Origin: PNKC01 sp039917655 | Lineage (GTDB): Bacteria; Chloroflexota; Dehalococcoidia; Tepidiformales; Tepidiformaceae | NCBI GenBank assembly: GCA_039917655.1 | Contig: JBDSJC010000200.1 | Location: forward strand, 1 to 15,736 | Direction of reading: 5' to 3' | DNA length: 15,736 bases | Shown here: piece after piece, positions 6,922-13,162 of the stretch | Layout of the letters: every line of letters starts with the position of its first letter | Position numbering within the stretch: position 1 is the first letter of the stretch | Program-made: the position numbers and the translations under genes | Notes under the pieces: generated by a model | Told to the model about the DNA's origin: nothing | Seen by the model: the letters and a program-made list of their open reading frames with translations, nothing else | The model's database searches: none

Positions 6922-7989
6922 TCATTGGTTTATCACCAGGACGTTGAACTCCGCGTTCACGGGCATGTCCACGATGTCTTCGTTGAAAATGCGCCACTTG
7001 CCAGAGGCGTAATAGACTCCGATCGAGTGTGGGTTGTACACGCCTTCCCAGAATTGCGAGACGATCACGATGGCCGTTGGATTGTTGTTGGTTGCCGGGT
7101 TATCGATGATCGTAACGTGGTTCGATGGGGCAGTTGCTTTGTGCGTGAACGCCGCGGGCCTCGTGCCGCTGACCTTGATCGAACCGCTGACATCCAACGC
7201 GTTGCCGGTGAGGCTGCTGGCCACGACGCCCGTCCCGCTCAGGCTAACGCCAAACATGCCCGCTCCCGAGACGCTAAACCCCTGGACGCCGTAGCCGCTG
7301 CCCGCGGTCTCGCCGATCACCCCGCTTGCGGGCGAACCGGTGCTGCTGTTGATGCCTCGCACACCGGCCGAGTTGCCCGCGGTCGTCGCGAGAGCGTGGC
7401 CCACAACCCCGGCGGCGCTGCCCCCGGTCGATTTCGTTTCGCCCAGGATCGCCACGGAACTCGCTTCCGTGCTCGTGTTCAACACGCTCAGCAGCGGACC
7501 GTTGACACCGGTCGCAGCGCTTATCGGCAGGTCCAGCCCGCCGGCAGTCAACGCGTAGCTGGCGTTGGGAACGGCGCTGATCGGCTCGCGCGGGCTGAGG
7601 ATCGTATAGGCCCCGGCACTGGCGCCGGGACGTACCTGGATGTCGAGGAAGTACTGGGCCCCGTGGAACACGTCGCCAAAATTAAGCGTGACGGTGAACA
7701 GACCGGCCGTGACGCTCACATCGCCGATGGCCTGTACCGGGCCTACCTGCGAACCGCCCGCCAGCGCGTCGTAAAGGTAGAAGTTGAGGTCGTAAACGCC
7801 GTTGGCGGGTGAGCCGCCGTCCGTCAGGCGGCCCTGGAAGGTGAACCCCGTGGTGAGCGCGACGAGAGCGTCTACCTGGCGTTCGCTGCGTGGTTCGCCG
7901 CCGCTGCGTCCGTAGGCTACGACCGGGACGATGATCGCGAGGGAGAGCAGCGCCAACGCGGCGAGCCTGATCCTTGTCTTGGTAGTCAT
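6922..7989 (-). CDS. secreted surface protein with G-V-x-G repeats and a DUF7452-like C-terminal domain
   Basis: The 355-residue protein starts at the ATG of 7989, which has AGGAG six to seven bases upstream; a longer reading from 8136 lacks this and adds no plausible protein. The signal peptide spans about 1-28. A domain at about 47-145 (FTFQGRLTDGGSPANGVYDL through ISAVPNASYA) is common at the N-terminus of bacterial secreted repeat proteins. Residues 178-262 hold short repeats such as GVVGHA, GVRGINSSTG, GVIGETAGSG and GVQGFSVSG, suggesting a beta-solenoid or adhesin-like stalk. The C-terminal part (278-355) has FTHKA, TIIDNP, NNNPTAIVIV, GVYNPHSIGVYY and WRIFNED, which I recall as a DUF7452-type domain. 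The function is unknown; attachment or envelope decoration is a guess. Confidence 0.8.
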   Translation of the reverse strand: MTTKTRIRLAALALLSLAIIVPVVAYGRSGGEPRSERQVDALVALTTGFTFQGRLTDGGSPANGVYDLNFYLYDALAGGSQVGPVQAIGDVSVTAGLFTVTLNFGDVFHGAQYFLDIQVRPGASAGAYTILSPREPISAVPNASYALTAGGLDLPISAATGVNGPLLSVLNTSTEASSVAILGETKSTGGSAAGVVGHALATTAGNSAGVRGINSSTGSPASGVIGETAGSGYGVQGFSVSGAGMFGVSLSGTGVVASSLTGNALDVSGSIKVSGTRPAAFTHKATAPSNHVTIIDNPATNNNPTAIVIVSQFWEGVYNPHSIGVYYASGKWRIFNEDIVDMPVNAEFNVLVINQ

Positions 7990-8175
7990 GAGTGGCTCCT
8001 TCACTGAGCCCAGCCTTTTCGGGGTTATCCGGGCAGGCTGGAGTATAAGGCTTCGTAAAGGAGGTGTGGGAGGTCCCTGTTGCGAAAGAGACGAGGCGGG
8101 CACTGGTAGGAAGTGGGCGACGGGCTGAGAAGTCACCGGGTGGTGAGTTACAGGCCGCGACGAGCGAGCGAGGGC

Positions 8176-9330
8176 CTATGACTCGTAGACGCGCGTGAAG
8201 AGCTCCCGCGCGATCCACATCTGGCGTTTCTGCCGCCGTCCCACCGTCCCGTACAGTTCCAGAATGCCTAGCCTGACGAAGTTGTCGATGATCTTTCGTG
8301 CGGTCGGGTCACTCGTGGAGAATGCATCGCTGATCTGCCGCGCCGACACCAGAACGTTGTCGAAGACGAGGTCAAGCGCCGGAAACGAGAACTTAGAGGG
8401 GGGACCTTTCGGAAGCAGGGCGCGGTAGCGCGACTGAAGTTCCATAATCGCCTTCACCCGCTCAAGCGCATCCGTGGCTGTAGCGCGGATGGCTTCGAGA
8501 AAGAAAGAGATCCACGCGTCCCACGCACCTTCGCGACTGACCATGAGCAGGCCGTCGCGGTACTCGTCCGAGTGAGCTTCCATATACGGACTGAGGTAGA
8601 GCAAGGGGCGATCCAACACCTTCCATTGTTGGAGGTGCAGAGGGATGAGCAACCGCCCAAGCCGGCCGTTCCCGTCTTCGAACGGGTGGATCGTTTCGAA
8701 CTGATAGTGGACGAGGGCGCTGTCGATCATCGGCCCATAGGCCCGCGCGCCTGAGGTGAACGTGGAGAGGTCGTCCATCAAGGCCGACACGTGCTCAAGA
8801 GGAGGCGGGATGAAGCGTGCTGCTTTGAAGCCGCGCTCGCGGTTGCCGATGTACACGTTTTTGAGACGGTAGCGTCCAGGATGCTTGTGTGTGCCGCGCA
8901 CCCCGGCGAGGAGCCGGGCGTGGAGGTCTTTAATCAGAGGGGGCGCAAGCTCCCGGCCATCGGCCAGCCACTCTTGTGCCAGGCGGATGGTGTCTACATA
9001 GTTCAGTACTTCATACAGGTCGCTATCTTCTTCCGCGGGCGGCCTGTCGGGAGTTTGGAGGAGCACCTCCACGATTTCCGTCTGAGTGCCCTCCAACCGG
9101 CTGCTCAGGACCGCTTCGCGCCGAGCCAGTGCGCGTGCTATCAGATCTACGTTGGCCACGAGGCGGGCCTGTCCGACAAGCTCGCTGACTGCGCCGCGCG
9201 CGGACTCCACGGCTGCCAGCACTGCGCCAGAGAGCAGTGGTTCTGGGGGGAGCGGGTCTGGAACGAAAGAGAGGTCACCTTCTGGGAGGTGGATCCACTT
9301 CCCGGGGACGGACGATGCGGATAACATCAT
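8176..9330 (-). CDS. Fic-family protein AMP-transferase with inhibitory motif and winged helix
   Basis: The 384-residue protein has the full Fic active-site loop HPFEDGNGRLGR at 215-226. H215 is the catalytic base and the rest binds ATP phosphate and metal. The N-terminal part (27-95) is a Fic_N-type region. SSRLEG at 76-81 matches the (S/T)xxxE(G/N) inhibitory motif, with E80 expected to block the gamma-phosphate site, so this would be a class II self-inhibited Fic. Residues about 312-384 (DNVLVSARQISDAFSTSDPTARKIIDNFVRLGIL) resemble a winged helix for DNA binding. Fic enzymes transfer AMP, or rarely other groups, to hydroxyl side chains. The target here is unknown. The ATG at 9330 is followed directly by a second ATG; neither has a clear ribosome site. 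The start lies inside an inverted repeat. Confidence 0.93.
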   Translation of the reverse strand: MMLSASSVPGKWIHLPEGDLSFVPDPLPPEPLLSGAVLAAVESARGAVSELVGQARLVANVDLIARALARREAVLSSRLEGTQTEIVEVLLQTPDRPPAEEDSDLYEVLNYVDTIRLAQEWLADGRELAPPLIKDLHARLLAGVRGTHKHPGRYRLKNVYIGNRERGFKAARFIPPPLEHVSALMDDLSTFTSGARAYGPMIDSALVHYQFETIHPFEDGNGRLGRLLIPLHLQQWKVLDRPLLYLSPYMEAHSDEYRDGLLMVSREGAWDAWISFFLEAIRATATDALERVKAIMELQSRYRALLPKGPPSKFSFPALDLVFDNVLVSARQISDAFSTSDPTARKIIDNFVRLGILELYGTVGRRQKRQMWIARELFTRVYES

Positions 9331-9357
9331 TAAAGTTTAGGGCCACTTCACTTTAAT
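9329..9357. promoter_or_regulatory. inverted repeat over the Fic start codon, possible operator
   Basis: ATTAAAGT (9329-9336) and ACTTTAAT (9350-9357) form a perfect 8-base inverted repeat with a 13-base spacer, in an AT-rich patch of an otherwise GC-rich window. The left arm overlaps the Fic start codon. Half-sites spaced 21 bases apart, two helical turns, suit a dimeric regulator. The Fic protein's own C-terminal winged helix is a natural candidate, but this is inference. Confidence 0.4.
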
Positions 9358-9418
9358 CACCACGAATTTCCTAAAGCAGACTTTCATTCGTATAGGAGAG
9401 TTAGCAGTTCCTTGTATC

Positions 9419-9591
9419 TTCGGTGCCGGGGAATCGCGACGGCACCGAATCCACGGGGCTAACCCGGTGGCTCCAGTTGACTGCAAATGCGAGGCGAACG
9501 AGCAATTGCAGTAAGAAGGCGTTGACTGGAATCGTCTACCCGGACCTTCCAGTCTGCTTGTAATGGCATAGGAAACTGAGCAATTACACGC
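9419..9591. ncRNA. hairpin-rich non-coding stretch, candidate structured RNA or mobile-element remnant
   Basis: No convincing gene crosses 9331-9900. This part holds a run of inverted repeats. H1 pairs 9419-9428 with 9440-9449 (TTCGGTGCCG/CGGCACCGAA, 10 perfect pairs). H2 pairs 9451-9457 with 9463-9470 (7 pairs, one bulge). H3 pairs ACTGCAA 9480-9486 with TTGCAGT 9506-9512. H4 pairs GACTGGAA 9524-9531 with TTCCAGTC 9547-9554. H5 pairs 9556-9564 with 9583-9591 with one mismatch. GTTAGC at 9400-9405 and GCTAAC at 9458-9463 could also close around H1, competing with H2. I do not recognise the family. It could be a 5' leader of the Fic gene, a separate RNA or a transposon remnant. Strand is undetermined. 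Confidence 0.35.
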
Positions 9592-9595
9592 TTAG

Positions 9596-9776
9596 ATACT
9601 CCGTCACTCCAATACCCCGTCACCCGCACCGTTCACCCTGAGCCTGTCGCAGGGCCGTGCGCGAGGTGGCCCTCGACAGGGCAGCGCCGTCCATCCTTCG
9701 ACAGGCTTCGTTCGACAGGCTCAGGACGAACGAGAGGGAACGGCCAGCACTCCGAATACTCCGTCACTCCGATACC
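9596..9776. repeat. 21-base direct repeats flanking a REP-like pair
   Basis: ATACTCCGTCACTCC followed by A-ATACC (9596-9616) recurs as the same sequence with G-ATACC (9756-9776), 20 of 21 bases identical and 160 bases apart. The copies bracket the two REP-like units at 9629-9732. They could be a boundary duplication from insertion of the repeat island or the ends of a larger repeat unit. Confidence 0.7.
9629..9732. repeat. REP-like repeat pair upstream of prs
   Basis: A forward unit (9629-9654) carries the core CCCTGAGCCTGTCGCAGGG, one base from the consensus. A reverse unit (9695-9732) contains a partly duplicated CCTTCGACAGGC followed by TTCGACAGGCTCAGGACG. The opposed pair resembles a BIME-style composite. 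The sequence CCGTCCAT-x-CTTCGAC before the reverse unit also occurs in the pair downstream of prs, so the two islands are related. Confidence 0.75.
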
Positions 9777-9830
9777 TGCCATCGGCGGGCCCCGGCCAAC
9801 AGCCCCTCCCCACCCTCTAGCCTCTACACA

Positions 9831-9839
9831 TGCTATCTT
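9831..9839 (+). promoter_or_regulatory. possible extended -10 promoter element of prs
   Basis: TGCTATCTT fits the extended -10 pattern TGnTATnnT. It lies about 62 bases before the prs start, after the repeat island. No good -35 hexamer was seen, so this is a weak call based on one motif. Confidence 0.3.
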
Positions 9840-9900
9840 CGGGCTGATCGCGGGCCGGCTTTCGCGACGTCTACTTCCAACGCACCCGGGAGCTCGCCAC

Positions 9901-10842
9901 GTGTATACCGACCTCGCGATCTTTTCGGGCCGGGCCCACCCCGAGCTCGCCCATGCCATGTGCGCCCGCCTCGGCCGCCAGCTCGGCAAGGTCGATGTCT
10001 TCGAATTCTCGAACGAAAACATCTTCGTGCAGTACCAGGAGAACATTCGGATGCGCGATGTCTACCTGGTGCAGCCCTTCAGCAGCCCGGTCAACACCTC
10101 GATCATGGAGCTGCTGATCATGATCGATGCGGCCAAGCGCGCCTCCGCCGGGCGGATCACGGCCGTCATCCCTTACTACGCTTACGGCCGCAGCGACAAG
10201 AAAGACCAGCCGCGCGTGCCTATCAGCGCCCGCCTTATCGCCAACATGCTGGAGACTGCCGGCGCGGACCGCATCCTCACCACCAACCTCCACGCAGGGC
10301 AGATCCAGGGCTTCTTCAACATCCCCCTGGACGAACTGAACGCTCTCTACCCGGTGAGCGCTCACCTGAAGAACGAACGGCTCGAAAACTACACCGTGGT
10401 GGCCACGGACGTGGGCGATGAGAAGCGGGCTCGCGACATGGCCGTCCGTCTTGGCATGCCGTTGGCGATTATCGACAAGCGGCGCATCGGCAACACCGGC
10501 CGCACCGAGGCGATGCACGTCATTGGCGATGTCGAGGGCATGGGTTGCCTCATCCTCGACGACGAGATAGACACCGGCGGGACGATTATCGCCGCCGTCA
10601 ATGCGCTCCGCGAGAATGGGGGGGGCGAGGTGATCGTCGCTGGCTATCACGCGCTCCTCAGCGGGCCCGCGGTGGAGCGTCTGCGCGGCGCCGAGGTGCG
10701 CGAAATCATCGTCACCGACACGATGCCGATCCCCGAAGAGAAGCGGCTGCCCAACATGACGGTGATCCCCATGGCCGCCCAGTTCGGCGACGCCATCGGC
10801 CGCATCCACAGTGGCCAGAGCGTCGGCGCCCTCTTCCAGTAG
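9901..10842 (+). CDS. prs: ribose-phosphate pyrophosphokinase (PRPP synthetase)
   Basis: The 313-residue protein has the usual length and motifs of class I PRPP synthetase, which makes PRPP from ribose 5-phosphate and ATP for nucleotide, His and Trp synthesis. FEFSNENIFVQYQENIRMRDVYLVQPF (35-60) is the N-terminal signature. TTNLHAGQIQGFF (127-139) includes the metal-binding H131. IIDKRR (190-195) is the catalytic flexible-loop region. LILDDEIDTGGT (217-228) is the PRPP-binding loop. Two changes from the commonest forms are visible: PYYAYGRSDKK replaces PYFGYARQDRK, so a Ser (98) sits where Gln is usual, and TDVGDEKRA replaces DVGGVKRA. Neither removes a catalytic residue. The GTG start has GGGAG at 9888-9892 with eight bases of spacing. 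The gene stands alone between two repeat islands. Confidence 0.95.
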   Translation: MYTDLAIFSGRAHPELAHAMCARLGRQLGKVDVFEFSNENIFVQYQENIRMRDVYLVQPFSSPVNTSIMELLIMIDAAKRASAGRITAVIPYYAYGRSDKKDQPRVPISARLIANMLETAGADRILTTNLHAGQIQGFFNIPLDELNALYPVSAHLKNERLENYTVVATDVGDEKRARDMAVRLGMPLAIIDKRRIGNTGRTEAMHVIGDVEGMGCLILDDEIDTGGTIIAAVNALRENGGGEVIVAGYHALLSGPAVERLRGAEVREIIVTDTMPIPEEKRLPNMTVIPMAAQFGDAIGRIHSGQSVGALFQ

Positions 10843-10847
10843 ACAGA

Positions 10848-11085
10848 CTCCAAACCGTTCACCCTGAGCCTGTCGAAGGGCCGCCCGCGGAGTAGATCCG
10901 GCCGAGCCGCCGTAACCCGGTCCGCCGGAGCGGCGAAGGCAGGGCCCCGTCCATGCTTCGACCCTTCGACACGCTCAGGGTCAGGACGCACGGGGAAGGG
11001 GTGGCTCCGCGTCCGCGAAGCGAAGTCCGTCTCCAAACCGTTCACCCTGAGCCTGTCGAAGGGCCGCCCGGCGGAGTAGGTCCGG
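10848..11085. repeat. REP-like repeat island with a 54-base direct duplication, downstream of prs
   Basis: This 329-base gap (10843-11171) holds two near-identical forward units at 10848-10901 and 11031-11085. They share CTCCAAACCGTTCACC, the core CCCTGAGCCTGTCGAAGGG and the trailing GCCGCCCG-CGGAGTAG, and differ by a one-base insertion and one or two changes. Between them lies a reverse unit at 10962-10993 (CCCTTCGACACGCTCAGGG...). Copies 183 bases apart suggest duplication of one repeat block. Nothing else is recognised in the gap. Confidence 0.85.
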
Positions 11086-11171
11086 GGGCGGTGACCCTTG
11101 GTGGAACTTCGCGCCCTCGTGTCTTACTGTCCTACGTCACACGTCCCCGCCGGCCCTGGAAGGAGTTCTCC

Positions 11172-11939
11172 ATGTACCGAACCGATGACTATGAAGGAAT
11201 GATCGCCGAGACCACCTCCGTTACTGGACATAACGCGGAGTTGGTACACGCCTACTTTGCCCGCCCAACGGGCCCCGGGCCGTTCCCCAGCGTGGTCCTC
11301 ATCCACCACATGCCAGGCTGGGACGACTGGTATAAGGAGGCGGCGCGGAAGTTCGCGCACAACGGCTACGCGGCGCTCGCGCCGGACCTCTACTGCCGCG
11401 AGGCGCACGGTTCGCCCGAGGACGTGATGGCCAAGATCCGCGCGGACGGCGGCGTGCCCGATGACCAGGTGGTGGGCGATGTGGTGGGCGCCGCGGCGTT
11501 CCTGCGCGCATTGCCGATTTCGAACGGCAAGGTGGGCGTGTTCGGGACCTGCTCCGGTGGGCGCCATGCCTACCTCGCGGCCTGCCGGAGCTCCAGCTTC
11601 GATGCGGTGGCGGATCTCTGGGGCGGCGGCCTGGTGATGCAGGAGAGCGACCTCACCGAGAAACGCCCCGTCTCGCCGCTGGATTACACCAGGGACCTCG
11701 CCTGCCCGCTGCTTGGGCTCTTCGGCGAAGACGACCGCGCCCCCACCCCGGCGCAGGTGGCTGTGCACGAAGAGAAGCTGAAGGAGCTCGGCAAAGAGTA
11801 CGAATTCCACAACTACCCCGGCGCGGCGCACGGGTTCTTTTACCACGACCGGCCCCAGGCCTACCGCGCCGAACAGGCCGTGGACGGCTGGAAGAAGGTC
11901 TTCGCGTTCTTCGAACGGACGCTGGCGGCGGGGGCCTGA
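11172..11939 (+). CDS. dienelactone hydrolase-family alpha/beta hydrolase
   Basis: The 255-residue protein has the Cys-Asp-His triad of dienelactone hydrolases. The nucleophile elbow GTCSGGRH places Cys127 where serine hydrolases have Ser. Asp187 or Asp188 lies in LFGEDDRAPTP, and His220 in PGAAHGFF. LIHHMPGWDDW (43-53) forms the oxyanion-hole strand, and RKFAHNGYAALAPDLY is typical of the family. Classical members open the lactone ring in chlorocatechol breakdown, but most homologues have other or unknown ester substrates, and no catechol-pathway gene is visible here. The ATG at 11172 has AAGGAG upstream with six bases of spacing; a longer reading from 10953 runs through the repeat island and is rejected. 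The next gene starts three bases after the stop. Confidence 0.9.
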   Translation: MYRTDDYEGMIAETTSVTGHNAELVHAYFARPTGPGPFPSVVLIHHMPGWDDWYKEAARKFAHNGYAALAPDLYCREAHGSPEDVMAKIRADGGVPDDQVVGDVVGAAAFLRALPISNGKVGVFGTCSGGRHAYLAACRSSSFDAVADLWGGGLVMQESDLTEKRPVSPLDYTRDLACPLLGLFGEDDRAPTPAQVAVHEEKLKELGKEYEFHNYPGAAHGFFYHDRPQAYRAEQAVDGWKKVFAFFERTLAAGA

Positions 11940-11942
11940 GCG

Positions 11943-12209
11943 ATGTGCACAAATATTGTCGAACGCGCCGAACTGCCGGTCGGTAGCGGCCGCGGCCGCG
12001 AGGGCTGGTTCCCGCTCGCCCAGGCGTATATCAGCTACGACCACCCATCGCACATCGACCTGGAGCACGCCGTTAACCTGGACTTCGTCAACGATGCGGC
12101 GGGCGTCGATGCGCGGGTGGCGGTCGAACTTTCGATCGATTCCGCACGCAACCTCGCGGCCGCCATCCTCGCCGCCGTGGAGCGCGCCGAGGCGTACGAG
12201 AGTGCCTGA
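11943..12209 (+). CDS. small DUF6295-like protein of unknown function
   Basis: The 88-residue protein begins MCTNIVERAELPVGSGRGR, continues GWFPLAQAYISYDHPSHIDLEHAVNLDFVN and ends with a helical AVELSIDSARNLAAAILAAVERAE segment. This pattern matches my memory of a small family annotated DUF6295; the number should be checked. C2, the D/H residues of SYDHPSH and LEHA stand out as possible ligands, but no activity is known. The ATG lies three bases after the hydrolase stop with no strong ribosome site of its own, so translation is probably coupled to that gene. Confidence 0.75.
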   Translation: MCTNIVERAELPVGSGRGREGWFPLAQAYISYDHPSHIDLEHAVNLDFVNDAAGVDARVAVELSIDSARNLAAAILAAVERAEAYESA

Positions 12210-12220
12210 GTGGCCGCTCG

Positions 12221-12418
12221 CCCTTCGACAGGCTCAGGGTGAACGGGTGGGCGGATGTTGCGAACGGCGTCGCGCATCTCGTTCGTCCCTGAGCCTCCAG
12301 TTCCGTTCGTCCTGAGCTCGTCGAAGGATACAGCGCGCCCTACCCCGCCAGGCTCACCTTCGCGCGGCCCTTCGGCAGGCTCAGGGCGAACGGTAGGGTA
12401 GGATGCCTGTCGAAGGAT
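12221..12418. repeat. cluster of REP-like units between the DUF6295-like and methyltransferase genes
   Basis: Within about 200 bases there are five complete or partial units: reverse 12221-12246 (CCCTTCGACAGGCTCAGGG plus TGAACGG), a truncated forward unit at 12281-12296, forward 12303-12328 (GTCCTGAGCTCGTCGAAGGA), reverse 12368-12393 (CCCTTCGGCAGGCTCAGGG) and a truncated forward tail near 12404-12418. The alternating orientation gives several alternative hairpins. No gene is seen in the gap. Confidence 0.8.
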
Positions 12419-12438
12419 GACCAAAAGGAGTGCCAACA

Positions 12439-13002
12439 ATGAATGAGCAACATCGAATCTGCTGCGGCGGGCTGGAGTGGGCGGCACTGGTGCGCGACAG
12501 CGTGGTGCCGTGGGTGACGCGCGGTATTGACCTTGGCGACCACCTGGTGGAAGTTGGGCCGGGCTACGGCGCGACGACCGATGTGCTGCGCGGGATGGTC
12601 CCGCGGATGACGTCAGTGGAGATCGACGGCGACCTCGCCGCGGCCCTCACCACGCGCTTTGCCGGGACGAATGTGACGATTCTGAATGCGGACGCGACGG
12701 CCCTGCCATTCGAAGATGGCCTATTCAGCGGAGCAATCTGCATGACGATGCTGCACCACGTGCCCACGCCCGAAATGCAGGACGGGATCCTGGCGGCGAT
12801 GGCGCGCGTGGTTGTCCCCGGCGGGACCGTGTTGGGGAGCGACAACCTGGACAGCCCGCTGTTCCGTGAGGGCCATGTGGGTGACACCTGTGTTCCGGTG
12901 GACCCGGCGGGGCTCCGGCAGCGCCTCGAACGCCTCGGCCTGACCGATGTGCTTGTGGAGACTAACCCCTTCGCCTTCCGCTTCAGCGGGCGTGTGCGGT
13001 AA
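12439..13002 (+). CDS. class I SAM-dependent methyltransferase
   Basis: The 187-residue protein has the SAM-binding fold. Motif I is LVEVGPGYGATTD (36-48). The acidic residue ending strand 2 is E61 in SVEIDGD. NADATALPFEDGLF (83-96) is the adenine-side loop, followed by GAICMTMLHHVP and the MARVVVPGGTVLGSD strand-turn. The C-terminal part is short (LRQRLERLGLTDVLVETNPFAFRFSG). The substrate cannot be predicted. The ATG at 12439 has AAGGAG at 12425-12430 with eight bases of spacing; a GTG three codons earlier overlaps this site and is less likely. The gene stands between two repeat islands and looks independently transcribed. Confidence 0.9.
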   Translation: MNEQHRICCGGLEWAALVRDSVVPWVTRGIDLGDHLVEVGPGYGATTDVLRGMVPRMTSVEIDGDLAAALTTRFAGTNVTILNADATALPFEDGLFSGAICMTMLHHVPTPEMQDGILAAMARVVVPGGTVLGSDNLDSPLFREGHVGDTCVPVDPAGLRQRLERLGLTDVLVETNPFAFRFSGRVR

Positions 13003-13007
13003 GGCCG

Positions 13008-13028
13008 TTGGCTTTTGGCTTTTGGCTC
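13008..13028. repeat. short tandem repeat, three copies of TTGGCTT
   Basis: TTGGCTT occurs twice in perfect tandem (13008-13021), followed by TTGGCTC (13022-13028), just after the methyltransferase stop and before a REP-like unit. Slippage is the likely origin. No function is evident. Confidence 0.7.
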
Positions 13029-13035
13029 AGCTTTT

Positions 13036-13061
13036 CCGTTCACCCTGAGCCTGTCGAAGGG
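13036..13061 (+). repeat. REP-like unit between convergent genes
   Basis: This is a perfect forward copy of the unit CCGTTCAC plus core CCCTGAGCCTGTCGAAGGG, followed by TCGCCCGGCGG as in the copy at 11038-11063. It lies between the ends of the methyltransferase and the - strand oxidoreductase. Confidence 0.85.
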
Positions 13062-13162
13062 TCGCCCGGCGGCGTACGGACGGTCTGCGCCGCCACTGGA
13101 GTTCTCAGATGAGGGCGGTTCGACGATGGCCCTCAACTAACGACCTCTTTCTTAGCGTCGTA

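Noticed and set aside
8042..8047. TATACT (- strand) as a promoter for the secreted-protein operon
   Set aside because: The hexamer is good and correctly placed, but no acceptable -35 lies at the right distance, so it was not listed as a feature.
9400..9463. Possible integron attC site (GTTAGC ... GCTAAC)
   Set aside because: An attC site starts with a YYAAC-type core and ends with GTTRR; here the order is reversed, and no integrase or gene-cassette array is present.
9419..9591. Retron msr-msd or CRISPR-type repeat array
   Set aside because: No reverse transcriptase or cas gene is nearby, and the stems differ in sequence, so there is no regular repeat-spacer pattern.
9871..10809. 312-codon - strand open frame opposite prs
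   Set aside because: His/Asp/Val-rich antisense translation without domain motifs; the + strand reading is an intact PRPP synthetase.
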